Numbered from the stretch's first letter, positions 43,165-51,611 are shown. The stretch: 64,000 bases of DNA from Bradyrhizobium sp. AUGA SZCCT0283 (GCF_018130385.1 NZ_JAFCLU010000003.1:339657-403656), one strand, 5' to 3'. The notes: generated from the sequence alone by a model not told the origin. Program-made: numbers and translations.

Positions 43165-43335
43165 ATGTTCGACCGGCTTCTTTACTTGCCTCCCGAGCTT
43201 CTCTTCCTTGCTACCGGATCGTCGGTACTTCAGCTATTTGACAGGAAGGACCCCGGTGAACTTGCCTCATGGCTTACCGAGGTTGCGCTTTGGATGTCGG
43301 GCGGCCTCGCCATCCTCAACCTTGCAGGGCTTTAA
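43165..43335 (+). CDS. Small hydrophobic hypothetical protein
   Basis: 56 residues: MFDRLLYLPPELLFLATGSS then VLQLFDRKDPGELASWLTEV and a C-terminal hydrophobic end (ALWMSGGLAILNLAGL). No family recognised. It follows the phage resolvase remnant and may belong to it. Weak ribosome site. Confidence 0.35.
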   Translation: MFDRLLYLPPELLFLATGSSVLQLFDRKDPGELASWLTEVALWMSGGLAILNLAGL

Positions 43336-43350
43336 TCGTCACCTGGCGTG

Positions 43351-43512
43351 TCAGGGCAGGGTCAACGCAGGAATAAGACTCTCGAACAGTTCGACGAGCC
43401 TTTGGCCGGTCATTCCGACGGCGGCGATGATGGCCAGGGCGATAAACCCGGCGATGAGACTGTATTCGATGGCGGTGGCGGCGGACTCGTCGCGCAGAAA
43501 CTTCCCGAGCAT
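43351..43512 (-). CDS. Flp family type IVb pilin
   Basis: 53-residue prepilin. A short basic leader (MLGKFLRDESAA) and the Glu-containing hydrophobic helix TAIEYSLIAGFIALAIIAAV are diagnostic of Flp/Fap pilins cut by a TadV-type peptidase; the mature end is GMTGQRLVELFESLIPAL. No tad/cpa assembly genes lie in the window, so this is a separate pilin copy that would use a secretion system encoded elsewhere. Confidence 0.85.
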   Translation of the reverse strand: MLGKFLRDESAATAIEYSLIAGFIALAIIAAVGMTGQRLVELFESLIPALTLP

Positions 43513-43750
43513 TGATTCTCTCTCGAATTTCGACGGAAATGGTGTCGCACGCCCAAGTTGCCGTTGTGAAAACCAAAACCGTAAAATTGTACGGTCCCTG
43601 AAGCTGCGGCTCCACACGCATTCGCGGCATTGTTTTCGGGCGAATGTCTTTTTGCCTTTTGCCGAGCCAGACGCCGCGTCACCTGCGTGATCCCTCACAC
43701 ATACCCGATCGGCTGTCCCCTCCATTGTCGCGCCAACGGAGGGATCAACC

Positions 43751-43906
43751 ATGTTTCTGATCAACGGCCTGCTCATTCTCGCGATGATTTTCTTTTTCGT
43801 GCTTCCGATTACCGACGCCAGGACGGCTCGGATGAAATTGTCCGTGGTGTCCAGCCTCGGCGTATTGCTGGCGGTCTCGGTTGTCGTGCCGCGCCTGATG
43901 CACTAA
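43751..43906 (+). CDS. Small two-helix membrane protein
   Basis: 51 residues, too short for common gene finders: FLINGLLILAMIFFFVLPIT then DARTARMKLSVVSSLGVLLA and VSVVVPRLMH. GGAGGG lies at a suitable distance before the ATG. No family recognised. Confidence 0.5.
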   Translation: MFLINGLLILAMIFFFVLPITDARTARMKLSVVSSLGVLLAVSVVVPRLMH

Positions 43907-43979
43907 CAACAACTGCCCGCTTCCATGCGCCTGCGGCGGCGGGCGGTTGGCTGACGCGCGGGCAGCGGGGGGCCTCGAC

Positions 43980-44276
43980 ATGATCATCGTGACCAGCAGC
44001 ATCCTGGTGCGCGAGGACACTTTCGACGACGTGCTCCATTCCTGCCTGGAGCATGTCGAGCGCTCCCGCAAGGAGCCGGGCTGCATCTCGCATGACGTGC
44101 ATGTCGACTGCCAGAACCCGATGCGGCTGTTCTTCTTCGAGCAATGGGCTGACGAGGCGGCGTTGCGCACGCATTTCGCCGTCGAAGGTTCGAAGGCGTT
44201 TGTAAGATCGCTCAAGGGCCGCATCGTCGAGACGACTGGGACGCAGATCTATCGGGCGGAAGCGATACCGCGATAA
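43980..44276 (+). CDS. Antibiotic biosynthesis monooxygenase (ABM/YgiN) family protein
   Basis: 98-residue ferredoxin-like dimeric fold; members are quinol or heme-related monooxygenases or simply stress proteins. IIVTSSILVREDTFDDVLHS, CLEHVERSRKEPGCISHDVH, LFFFEQWADEAALRTHFA and EGSKAFVRSLKGRIVETT match the family course. ATG 43980 is chosen over the in-frame ATG at 43947 because the fold begins there. Function unknown. Confidence 0.78.
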   Translation: MIIVTSSILVREDTFDDVLHSCLEHVERSRKEPGCISHDVHVDCQNPMRLFFFEQWADEAALRTHFAVEGSKAFVRSLKGRIVETTGTQIYRAEAIPR

Positions 44277-44316
44277 GGAAACTGCCGCCCCGCCCGGAAA
44301 GCCATCGCGACGGATG

Positions 44317-44526
44317 TTAGAGCAGGGGATTGTACATCCAGTCTTCCGGCCAGAACCTGTTTCCGATCCAGCCGAGGCCCGCCGCCACGGCAACGAAGAC
44401 GAGCGCGGTCGGGATCAATTCGTCGATCGCAAAAGCTGTGGCCAGCAGCGGGCCGGCCAGATGCGCCGTCAGCCCGGCAAAGCCGATCCCGATGCCGAAC
44501 AGCACGGCTTGAATGATCCAGGTCAT
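44317..44526 (-). CDS. Small membrane protein, two to three helices
   Basis: 69 residues: MTWIIQAVLFGIGIGFAGLT, then HLAGPLLATAFAIDELIPTA and LVFVAVAAGLGWIGNRF. GGGAA lies just before the ATG at 44526; the ATG at 44547 has no such signal. Function unknown. Confidence 0.6.
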   Translation of the reverse strand: MTWIIQAVLFGIGIGFAGLTAHLAGPLLATAFAIDELIPTALVFVAVAAGLGWIGNRFWPEDWMYNPLL

Positions 44527-44654
44527 GATTTCCCGAAGCGCCGTCATGCCGCGACGATAGCGCCAGTGCAGGCGGGATGGATGTGACCGGACGCACAGTG
44601 TTGTTCTGACGGCACGCTAGCCTTCGCACATCCGCTTCACTTCGGGAGGTTGAA

Positions 44655-44840
44655 ATGCTGGCGTGGGTTTTATTGGTCGCAAATATGCCGACCATCGTGT
44701 GCACGATTTGCTCGGCCTTCCTCGCTTACAAGGAAAGGCCGCAATGGGTCTGGTTCGCAGGGTTAGCGGTGCTCGCCGGCATAGGCGGGCTGCTGACGCT
44801 CGGCGTCGTGCACGCACAACAACTCGCATGGCGATCGTGA
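44655..44840 (+). CDS. Small membrane protein
   Basis: 61 residues with two hydrophobic helices (LAWVLLVANMPTIVCTICSA; WVWFAGLAVLAGIGGLLTLG). CGGGAGG precedes the ATG at an ideal distance. No family recognised. Confidence 0.62.
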   Translation: MLAWVLLVANMPTIVCTICSAFLAYKERPQWVWFAGLAVLAGIGGLLTLGVVHAQQLAWRS

Positions 44841-44894
44841 GCGAGAAGGGCCGGACGCAGTCTGGCCCTCGGCGCAAGATTGGTATTCGTCAGA

Positions 44895-45089
44895 TCAGAC
44901 CTTCACGTCCAGCAGGGACGGTTCGTCGGGCGGCACATCCGCAAGGGCCGCTTCCACGGCGGCCGCCTTGGCGTGATAGACGGCCTGAAGATCCTGGTTG
45001 ATCGTCGTCGGCGGCGCCTTGGCGTTCTGATCGACGACGAGTTGTATTCTGGCCTGCGTCACTTCAACCGGTATTGGATAAATGACCAT
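44895..45089 (-). CDS. Small hypothetical soluble protein
   Basis: 64 residues: MVIYPIPVEVTQARIQLVVD then QNAKAPPTTINQDLQAVYHA and an acidic helical end (AAAVEAALADVPPDEPSLLD). AGGAGGGTTAATCCC lies just upstream of the ATG. No motif. Confidence 0.55.
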   Translation of the reverse strand: MVIYPIPVEVTQARIQLVVDQNAKAPPTTINQDLQAVYHAKAAAVEAALADVPPDEPSLLDVKV

Positions 45090-45228
45090 GGGATTAACCC
45101 TCCTGGGCCAAACCCTGTCAGGCGCCGATTTACGCTTTGTAAAGAGGTTCGGTTAACGGCGCGACATTTCAGGGAGGCTCGGTAAATGGAGGCTTAAGTT
45201 TCCATGACCGGCGTCAAAAAAATTTATC

Positions 45229-45284
45229 GCGTTTTCGGGCGAAAGCCTGCGCCGGCGCGGCTTCAATCGGAACCGAAAGGTCCT
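45229..45284. repeat. Diverged copy of the dispersed repeat
   Basis: CGCGTTTTCGGGCGAAAG followed by GGCTTCAATCGGAACCGAAA shares the word order of the repeat at 40021-40122 but is shorter. It abuts the end of the next gene. Confidence 0.45.
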
Positions 45285-45429
45285 AATGCGTCTCTTCCAG
45301 CCGCTCGGCATAGAGACGGAATTCCCCGGCCATCTCGATCAGCTTCTTCGAGGCTTCCGGATCCTTGACGGCTTCGGCAAGCCGCCTGGCCCTGTTGGAC
45401 TGATCTCGATAGTGGTCGGCTTGGGTCAT
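45283..45429 (-). CDS. 48-residue charged helical protein
   Basis: TQADHYRDQSNRARRLAEAV then KDPEASKKLIEMAGEFRLYA and ERLEETH: an amphipathic helix rich in Arg/Glu. A small soluble family of this form is common in Bradyrhizobium. AAGGTGCTGCG stands before the ATG at 45429. Function unknown. Confidence 0.6.
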   Translation of the reverse strand: MTQADHYRDQSNRARRLAEAVKDPEASKKLIEMAGEFRLYAERLEETH

Positions 45430-45465
45430 CGCAGCACCTTTTTGGATAAGTACGGGCTGCGCCAA

Positions 45466-45765
45466 AAAGGTTCGACGTCCGGCACGCGACCGAACATGGC
45501 GGGATGAGGGACAGCAAATCGGCGCGAGATCGATCGGAGGAGTAAGAGGACGAAGCGGCGAGGTAACGGTATCTTAACACGGCAACCGTGCCGGAAAACA
45601 CGCCCCCTGTTCGTTCTTTGAGAACAAAAGGAGTCTTGCTCCGCGCCATCGATGTCGGATCGATTACTCGCGAAAACGCAGATAACCCTATTCAGTTAGG
45701 TTAAAACCCAAATCGCGTTGTGCGTATTTGAAGTTGCGATAGGGATGGCATGAGGAAAACAGGCC
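45466..45765. other. 300-bp gap without a gene
   Basis: Contains a small inverted repeat GTTCTTTGAGAAC near 45610-45625 and an AT-rich approach to the next gene. No promoter, RNA or ORF is supported. Confidence 0.45.
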
Positions 45766-45951
45766 ATGGTCCCTTCGTTTCATAACGCGGACAAACCGAC
45801 CCACCGGCGCGTCATGGTGGTCGGCCTGCTGTTTTGCCTTGCCTTTGTCGTCATCAGCTTTTCATTGCGGCCGCAAGCCGAAAGCGGCCATGCGCTGGTC
45901 AAGGCCGACAGGCTGGTCCGCACCGCGGGTGAACCGCACAAGGCGAACTAG
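45766..45951 (+). CDS. Small single-pass membrane protein
   Basis: 61 residues. A polar lead is followed by one helix (VMVVGLLFCLAFVVISFSL) and a polar tail (RPQAESGHALVKADRLVRTA). Likely inner-membrane anchored. No clear ribosome site beyond AACAGG. No family recognised. Confidence 0.55.
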   Translation: MVPSFHNADKPTHRRVMVVGLLFCLAFVVISFSLRPQAESGHALVKADRLVRTAGEPHKAN

Positions 45952-45969
45952 CGCGCGGCACTCCAGCGC

Positions 45970-46074
45970 TCAGCGGTCCGGAAATTTCTCGCCTGGCGAT
46001 TTGTGATAGGTCGCGATGGCGATGAAGCCGGCATAGCCGATCACATTGATCAGAATTTCCATCCACGCGGGCAT
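45970..46074 (-). CDS. 34-residue small protein
   Basis: MPAWMEILINVIGYAGFIAI then ATYHKSPGEKFPDR: one hydrophobic helix and a basic tail. AAGG is six bases before the ATG. This reading occurs in many Bradyrhizobium genomes as I recall, but function is unknown. Confidence 0.5.
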   Translation of the reverse strand: MPAWMEILINVIGYAGFIAIATYHKSPGEKFPDR

Positions 46075-46199
46075 GGCACACCTTTCCCTGTAGGGAACTC
46101 CGCCAGGGCCATATTAGTTCCTGCGTAATCCGATGATCAGACCCGCCCGATCGCATGGCTCGCGATCGCGCGCGGCCGCGGGCCGTCCGCTCCACAATG

Positions 46200-46236
46200 A
46201 AAAAACCCCGCCTGCATTCGAAGATGCAGACGGGGT
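46200..46236 (-). terminator. Rho-independent terminator
   Basis: On the minus strand a stem of ACCCCG-T-CTGCAT / ATGCAG-G-CGGGGT is followed by six T. It would end the transcript of the small gene at 46421-46588. Confidence 0.75.
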
Positions 46237-46420
46237 CTTTCGTGCTTTCACCTCTCGCAAGGTTGCTGCACTTGGCAGGAAAACGTCGAGGCGCCGGCTT
46301 CGTTCCTGCCGTTCTCGGAATTTCTTGGCGAATTTTCCTGGCGCAATCCGCTTGCGGTTCCACCCGCCATATCCTGTCGGTGATAACGCGAAGGCCGCGC
46401 AAGCTTCTGCTGGTTCCGCC

Positions 46421-46588
46421 TCAACGCCAGAACGAGGGCCGGCCGGATCCGTTCAGCGCATTGGCCAAGGTCGTCTCGTAATACTCTTCACGCTCGCGTT
46501 CGAACTTCTGCTGGGTTTCCCTGAAGCTCGCGACGCGGGCTGCGATTTCGGCCCGGTCGCGCGCGAGTCTTTCTTCTTTCTCCGTCAT
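46421..46588 (-). CDS. 55-residue charged coiled-coil protein
   Basis: TEKEERLARDRAEIAARVAS, FRETQQKFEREREEYYETTL and ANALNGSGRPSFWR: one long amphipathic helix of Arg and Glu with a short tail. Not in larger families I recognise. A clear terminator follows 185 bp downstream; the space between holds no other ORF. Function unknown. Confidence 0.55.
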   Translation of the reverse strand: MTEKEERLARDRAEIAARVASFRETQQKFEREREEYYETTLANALNGSGRPSFWR

Positions 46589-46778
46589 CGCCCATCCGTG
46601 TTCTGTTTGATTCGCGCCCCGCCATCATTGGCGCGCGCGAATGGGGCGTGAATGGGGAAGCGGGCTTGCAGCATTGTGATCGCCTGCGGTTGTGAAGCGA
46701 AGGCAGTGGATAAGGTGTGGCGCATTCTTGTCGCTCACGCGGGTTCCCGTTAGCGAAAGACACAAACGGGAGGTTCCA

Positions 46779-47015
46779 ATGGCAAAGATCGATCTGGATT
46801 CACTTGGTATCGAAGAACTCGCTAGTCTGCGCGAGAACGCCACCGACAAGCTGTTCGAGAAAGTCGCAGCACGCCGTGCCGAGCTCGAAGCGGAACTGGA
46901 AAAGCTGGCCCAGTACGGCAAGGCGGTGAAGAAGGCGGAAAGCGCACCCGCGCCGAAGGCGAAGAAGACCGAAGAAGCCAAGGAGCCGAAGGAACAGGTC
47001 GCCAAGGCAGCATGA
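46779..47015 (+). CDS. H-NS-like N-terminal-only protein
   Basis: 78 residues. The first 45 (AKIDLDSLGIEELASLRENA then TDKLFEKVAARRAELEAELE) resemble the oligomerisation helix of H-NS/MvaT-type nucleoid proteins in rhizobia. Instead of the DNA-binding domain it ends in a Lys/Ala/Glu-rich tail (KAESAPAPKAKKTEEAKEPK). It could bind DNA by the basic tail or act as a dominant modifier of a full H-NS. GGGAGG precedes the ATG. Confidence 0.65.
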   Translation: MAKIDLDSLGIEELASLRENATDKLFEKVAARRAELEAELEKLAQYGKAVKKAESAPAPKAKKTEEAKEPKEQVAKAA

Positions 47016-47143
47016 TTAGAGCCGCCTGATACGTGGGAGGGCCGACGATGCGCATGCTGCCCGTCCGGGCTGGGCGCATCGATCTGGTAATCCGATCGGC
47101 CGTGCTATAGTCGGCGCGGCCCATTGTTTCGGAAAATTCAGCG

Positions 47144-47905
47144 GTGATCGCCAAGGATTTGCGCAGCGGTGTCGAGCAGCTCGGCAACATGATCGCCGAA
47201 GCTTCGTGTATCGTTCCCTTTACCGGTGCCGGCATTTCCACCGAATGCGGCATTCCGGATTTCCGCTCGCCCGGCGGCCTGTGGACCCGTAACCGCCCGA
47301 TCGCGTTCGACGAATTCGTTTCCAGCACTGAGGCGAGGGCCGAGGCCTGGCGGCGGCGCTTTGCGATGGAAGCAACCTTTGCAGCGGCAAGGCCCGGCCG
47401 CGGGCATCGCGCGCTGGCCTCGCTCTACAACGCCGGCAAGATCCCGGCGATCATCACCCAGAACATCGACAATCTGCACCAGGCGTCGGGCTTCAAGGCC
47501 GACGATGTGGTCGAACTGCATGGCAACACCACCTATGCCCGCTGCATCGGCTGCGGACATGCCTATGATCTTCCTTGGGTAAAAGCGCGTTTCGAAGAAA
47601 CCGGCGACGCCCCCGACTGCACCATCTGCGACGAGCCGGTGAAGACTGCGACAATCTCGTTCGGACAGGCGATGCCGGAAGACGCAATGCGCCGCGCCAC
47701 CGAACTGGCCCAGCAATGCGACCTGTTCCTGGCGATCGGATCATCGCTAGTCGTTTGGCCGGCCGCAGGTTTTCCGCTGATGGCCAGGAACAGCGGCGCG
47801 AAGCTGGTCATCATCAACAACGAGCCGACCGAACAGGACGATATCGCCGATCTGGTGATCCGTTTCGACATCGGGGAAACGCTCGGACCGTTTGTAGGCA
47901 ATTGA
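47144..47905 (+). CDS. cobB: NAD-dependent protein deacylase (sirtuin, CobB)
   Basis: Removes acetyl and related groups from lysines, using NAD. 253 residues. NAD motif IVPFTGAGISTECGIPDFRS, catalytic region ITQNIDNLHQASG with the His in VVELHGNTTYARC, structural zinc from CIGC and CTIC (Cys4), FLAIGSSLVVWPAAGFPL and VIINNEPTEQDD. GTG start at 47144, a weak site. It stands alone between the H-NS-like and cold-shock genes. Likely cytoplasmic control of acetylated enzymes such as acyl-CoA synthetases. Confidence 0.93.
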   Translation: MIAKDLRSGVEQLGNMIAEASCIVPFTGAGISTECGIPDFRSPGGLWTRNRPIAFDEFVSSTEARAEAWRRRFAMEATFAAARPGRGHRALASLYNAGKIPAIITQNIDNLHQASGFKADDVVELHGNTTYARCIGCGHAYDLPWVKARFEETGDAPDCTICDEPVKTATISFGQAMPEDAMRRATELAQQCDLFLAIGSSLVVWPAAGFPLMARNSGAKLVIINNEPTEQDDIADLVIRFDIGETLGPFVGN

Positions 47906-48107
47906 TCTCCAACTGATTCGCGGCTGTGCAAGGCTGTTCATAGCCCCCGCAATTTTGTTTTTTTTAGCTATGCGCCGCAATCGGGAGTGTTATCTTTTGA
48001 TTCGAGAGATTCGCGCTGCGTTACCATGATGGTCATGGTAGGGCGCGTGTTCCGGTCCACGATGGCGATAGTGGACCGCTTTTTTTGAATGTGTGAGGTC
48101 CGGGGTC

Positions 48108-48773
48108 ATGGGGTCGGACGAATTTGGGTCCAAGAAGCTCGGGGGGCCGCCGTCAGGCGGGACAGGGCAAAACAGACTTGGACCGAGTGAATACACAGCC
48201 GGCGCGCAACGCGATCCGGCGGTGGATGCGTTTTCGGGGCTCGGCGATGCCGCAGCCAACCTTGTCGAAATATCCGGCGTCATCAAATGGTTCGACGCTT
48301 CCAAGGGCTACGGCTTCATCGTTCCGGACAATGGCTGGCCCGACGTGCTGCTGCACGTCACCGTGCTTAGGCGCGACGGCTATCAGACCGCCTATGAAGG
48401 CGCGCGGCTGGTGGTCGAATGCGTGCAGCGCGCGAAGGGCTATCAAGCGTTCCGGATCGTTTCGATGGACGAGTCCACCGCGATCCATCCGGCGCAAATG
48501 CTTCCGCCCCGGACTCATGTCAGCGTCACGCCGACCAGCGGGCTGGAGCGGGCCCAGGTCAAATGGTTCAACCGGCTGCGCGGCTTCGGCTTCCTGACCT
48601 GCGGCGAGGGCACGCCGGACATTTTCGTCCATATGGAAACGCTGCGCCGCTTCGGTATGACCGAGCTGCGTCCGGGCCAGTATGTGCTGGTGCGCTTTGG
48701 ACCGGGGTCCAAGGGCATGATGGCGGCCGAGATCCATCCCGAGACCGGCCCGTCGGCGCTGTCGTCGCATTGA
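48108..48773 (+). CDS. Protein with two cold-shock domains
   Basis: 221 residues with a Gly/Ser-rich lead. The two OB-fold domains are GVIKWFDASKGYGFIVPDNG plus VLLHVTVLRRDGY (about residue 60), and VKWFNRLRGFGFLTCGEG plus IFVHMETLRRFGM (about residue 150). RNP1 (KGYGFI; RGFGFL) and RNP2 (VLLHV; IFVHM) are intact in both. Single-stranded nucleic-acid chaperone; two-domain forms are typical in Rhizobiales. ATG 48108 is used, not the GTG at 48093. Confidence 0.88.
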   Translation: MGSDEFGSKKLGGPPSGGTGQNRLGPSEYTAGAQRDPAVDAFSGLGDAAANLVEISGVIKWFDASKGYGFIVPDNGWPDVLLHVTVLRRDGYQTAYEGARLVVECVQRAKGYQAFRIVSMDESTAIHPAQMLPPRTHVSVTPTSGLERAQVKWFNRLRGFGFLTCGEGTPDIFVHMETLRRFGMTELRPGQYVLVRFGPGSKGMMAAEIHPETGPSALSSH

Positions 48774-48871
48774 TCCTGCTGACGGAAATTTGAGCCGGAC
48801 GCCGCGCACCCGCGCGGCGGCCTCTGGCATTTGCCGCAATCATCAGGTTAGGGTTCCCCGGCAATTCCCTG

Positions 48872-49390
48872 ATGTCCGGCATGAGTGCTTTGATGAATTT
48901 CGCTTTGATGGTTGCGCGGCTTCGCATTGACGGCCGCCTGATGACGTCGCTGGCCGCGGCATCCGCCGTGCTCGTCATCCTCTGCGCCAATCCTGCCGCG
49001 CGGGCCGCGAGCGTTCAGCCGCTCGAGATCGCTACCAAGTCAGGCGTGCACGTGTTTTCGGTCGAAATGGCGACGACGGAGGAGGAGAAGACCCAGGGGC
49101 TGATGTACCGGAAGGAACTACCCGACGGTAAAGGCATGCTGTTCGATTTCTCGCCGGAGCAGCAGATCTCGATGTGGATGAAGAACACCTACATCTCGCT
49201 GGACATGATCTTCATCCGCGCCGACGGCCGCATCCTGCGCATCGCCGAAAATACCGAGCCGTTCTCCACCAAGATCATCTCCTCCGGCGGGCTCGCCAAG
49301 GGCGTGCTGGAAGTGATTGCGGGCACCGCGCAAAAGTATGGCATTCAGCCCGGCGACCGGGTGGCGCACCCGCTGTTCAATAAGCGCTGA
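48872..49390 (+). CDS. Exported DUF192 family protein
   Basis: 172 residues. Signal region ([20 protein letters not shown]) then the DUF192 fold: [60 protein letters not shown] and [20 protein letters not shown]. The family is small, periplasmic or exported and functionally unknown; some members are near redox or metal functions. Three in-frame ATGs at the start make the exact N-terminus uncertain. Confidence 0.85.
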   Translation: MSGMSALMNFALMVARLRIDGRLMTSLAAASAVLVILCANPAARAASVQPLEIATKSGVHVFSVEMATTEEEKTQGLMYRKELPDGKGMLFDFSPEQQISMWMKNTYISLDMIFIRADGRILRIAENTEPFSTKIISSGGLAKGVLEVIAGTAQKYGIQPGDRVAHPLFNKR

Positions 49391-49455
49391 GCCGGTCCGG
49401 AGCGCCTTGATGGCCGGGGTCTAAGCGTGTATCGACGCATTTCCCAGCATCGGAT

Positions 49456-49532
49456 CGGGGTATAGCGCAGCCTGGTAGCGCGGCAGTTTTGGGTACTGCA
49501 GGTCGTTGGTTCGAATCCAGCTGCCCCGACCA
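49456..49532 (+). tRNA. tRNA-Pro (anticodon UGG)
   Basis: Acceptor CGGGGTA/TGCCCCG, D arm with AGCGCAGCCTGGTAGCGC, anticodon arm GCAGT-TTTGGGT-ACTGC with TGG, T arm TTGG-TTCGAAT-CCAG and encoded CCA. 77 nt. Confidence 0.96.
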
Positions 49533-49612
49533 ATAAAATCAATGACTTGCCGAGTCTTTTTCGGATTGAATCTTCCCAGCGATCCCAATTGGGCAAGGGC
49601 AGGGGAAAACGT

Positions 49613-50200
49613 GTGATTGGTACGAAGATAGTCATTCTGGCGCGGCAGGCTCTGCTGCTGGGGCTGGCGCTTTGTCTTGCCACCACAGTCCTGGGCCGGA
49701 CGGCCGCGGCCAATCCGGCGCAGATGATTTCTGACTTTCGGCTAAAGCACGGGGAGAAGCGCGTCACCCTGGATGCTGCTCTCACACGGATTGCGCACGA
49801 TCAAGCCGAGGCGATGGCCGCAAAGGACCGACTGGATCACGATGTCCTCGGCCGGTTCAATACGCGCGTCGGCCCGGCGGGCGCCGGCCGGGCCGCAGAG
49901 AACATTGCGTATGGCTATGACAGTTTCCCCAAAACCCTCGACCAGTGGATCAATTCGTCCGGGCACCGAAAAAACCTCCTGCTGCCCGGCGCCACGCGCG
50001 TCGGTGTTGCCAGCGTGAAAAGCGCGAAGACTGGTCGCATGTATTGGGCCATGGTGATCGCGGGCGACTATGAGAGTCCCAAAAAGCCGAAGAGTTCGCC
50101 AAAGAGTTCGCCGAAGGAATCAAAGCAGGCAACTACGACGAAGCCGAAATCGCGCGCGGCTGAGGCCTGCCGACTGAAGATTCTCAGCATCTGCTTCTAG
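49613..50200 (+). CDS. Exported CAP-domain (SCP/PR1-like) protein
   Basis: 195 residues from the GTG at 49613 (AGGGGA upstream). Signal peptide (ILARQALLLGLALCLATTVL), then the cysteine-rich secretory-protein fold without the usual Cys: ISDFRLKHGEKRVTLDAALT, RIAHDQAEAMAAKDRLDHDV, the conserved AENIAYGYDSFPKTLDQWIN and SGHRKNLLLPGATRVGVAS. The His/Glu set (HD, AEN, SGH) is kept. The tail is Lys/Ser-rich. Bacterial members have no settled function. Confidence 0.85.
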   Translation: MIGTKIVILARQALLLGLALCLATTVLGRTAAANPAQMISDFRLKHGEKRVTLDAALTRIAHDQAEAMAAKDRLDHDVLGRFNTRVGPAGAGRAAENIAYGYDSFPKTLDQWINSSGHRKNLLLPGATRVGVASVKSAKTGRMYWAMVIAGDYESPKKPKSSPKSSPKESKQATTTKPKSRAAEACRLKILSICF

Positions 50201-50273
50201 AGAAAGTCGCAACTTTGCGGCTTGCAATATTGTTCTCGTTATGTTCTCATTGGTTATTCCTCGGAGGTGACCA

Positions 50274-50498
50274 ATGGATGTCGAGAAGCAACGGGAAATA
50301 ATCCGGCTCTGGAATCGCATGCGCCGGGTCGAAGGTCCGGTCGCGGAGGAAATCCGTATCCAGATTCTTGAATGCTTTGCGCAGCGCGAGCCGTCGAGCG
50401 CGCGGATGAGCGATCGCCGCGAGGTATTGAGCCGCGTGCGGGTTCCGACCGGTCAGGTGCATCGCATCGGCGAGCGCGGCAACAACGCAACGCTTTGA
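50274..50498 (+). CDS. Small hypothetical protein
   Basis: 74 residues, helical and charged (DVEKQREIIRLWNRMRRVEG, EEIRIQILECFAQRE). CGGAGGTGA precedes the ATG, a strong site. No family recognised. Confidence 0.58.
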   Translation: MDVEKQREIIRLWNRMRRVEGPVAEEIRIQILECFAQREPSSARMSDRREVLSRVRVPTGQVHRIGERGNNATL

Positions 50499-50574
50499 CG
50501 GCTTCGTACCTCGGCCAGGTTGATTCTGCGGCCGTCAAGGTTGACGGAATCGACGTGCGGTGCATGCTGCACGC

Positions 50575-50835
50575 ATGTTGTCGCGTGTGCGCAATCATTT
50601 TCAAGGTGCGAAGTTCGCCCGCATGAGCAGCGGGACGTACTGCGTCATCCGCGATCTCGGCCTGGTCAAGGGCGGCAAGGGGATGCGGCACCATGAGGTG
50701 CTCGTCACCTTCAGTCTCAAGGCCGCCTGGCGATGGATGGGGCACGTCCGCAGAGACGTGGTCAGGACCAAGAAGAATTCAGCCTGGCTTGAACGGATGC
50801 CGGAACCGGTGTCGGAGAATGCTTCGCAGCCGTAG
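50575..50835 (+). CDS. Small hypothetical basic protein
   Basis: About 86 residues: KFARMSSGTYCVIRDLGLVK, RHHEVLVTFSLKAAWRWMGH and RTKKNSAWLERMPEPV. Basic, no signal, no known motif. Start uncertain (50575 or 50624). It lies just before the convergent ABC transporter gene. Confidence 0.42.
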   Translation: MLSRVRNHFQGAKFARMSSGTYCVIRDLGLVKGGKGMRHHEVLVTFSLKAAWRWMGHVRRDVVRTKKNSAWLERMPEPVSENASQP

Positions 50836-50843
50836 CGGCCCAG

Positions 50844-51611
50844 TCAGCGCTGCGCCGCCTGCCATGCCAATAGCCTGTTCTCGGCCAGCGACATCGCCAC
50901 CGACGTCACGTAACCGGTGACACCGAGCAGGATGACACCGGCGAACAGGTCGGCCGAGCGGAACGCGCGGGCCGACAGCAGCACCCAGTGGCCGAGCCCG
51001 TCGAGGCCGGCCAGGATTTCGCAGACCACCGACAGGATCAGCGCCACCGTCAGGCTGAGGCGCATGCCGGCGAGAATGTCGGGGCTGGCGGAGGGCAGCG
51101 CGATCTTGAAGATCACGGCGAGCCGCGACATCTGCAACGAGCGCGCCACCTCGTAGAGCCGGGGCTCGACCGCCGCAAAACCATGGATGGTCGCCAGCAT
51201 GATCGGCCAGATCGCGCCGAAGGCGATCACGAACAGCGCCATCGCCTGCGTCAATCCGAGCATGGCGATCGCAACCGGAATGATCGCCGATACCGGCAGC
51301 GGCCGTAAAAACTCCAGCGAGGGCGCGACATAGGTCCGCATCGTGCGCGACGATCCGATGATCGCGCCGATCGCGATGCCGGCGATCGAGGCGGCGAGCC
51401 AGCCATAGGTCATGTGTTCGAGCGTGCCGGCGAGCTTGCTCCAGAGGTCGCCTGCGGAAAATCCGCGCACCAGCGCCGCCCAGGCCCGGTCAGGCCCCGG
51501 CAGGAACACCGGCGAGACCAGTTTCAAATTGGCGATCAATTGCCAGAGCGCAATGAAGCTGGCGGCAACCGCAAAGCTCGCCAATCGCCAGACAAGGGCT
51601 GTGCGGTTCAT
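50844..51611 (-). CDS. ABC transporter permease 2 (SsuC/TauC type)
   Basis: 255-residue inner-membrane subunit of a NitT/TauT-type importer. Six helices, with the EAA loop that contacts the ATPase: YEVARSLQMSRLAVIFKIAL and PSASPDILAGMRLSLTVALI. The start (ATG 51611) overlaps the upstream permease by four bases (ATGA), so the two are translated together. The longer frame up to 52310 is an artefact of another frame. With the sister permease it forms a heterodimer. Confidence 0.88.
   Translation of the reverse strand: MNRTALVWRLASFAVAASFIALWQLIANLKLVSPVFLPGPDRAWAALVRGFSAGDLWSKLAGTLEHMTYGWLAASIAGIAIGAIIGSSRTMRTYVAPSLEFLRPLPVSAIIPVAIAMLGLTQAMALFVIAFGAIWPIMLATIHGFAAVEPRLYEVARSLQMSRLAVIFKIALPSASPDILAGMRLSLTVALILSVVCEILAGLDGLGHWVLLSARAFRSADLFAGVILLGVTGYVTSVAMSLAENRLLAWQAAQR

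Noticed and set aside
39226..43400. Genomic island integrated at tRNA-Glu
   Set aside because: No integrase and no repeat of the tRNA 3' end was seen; only a resolvase remnant supports past phage DNA.
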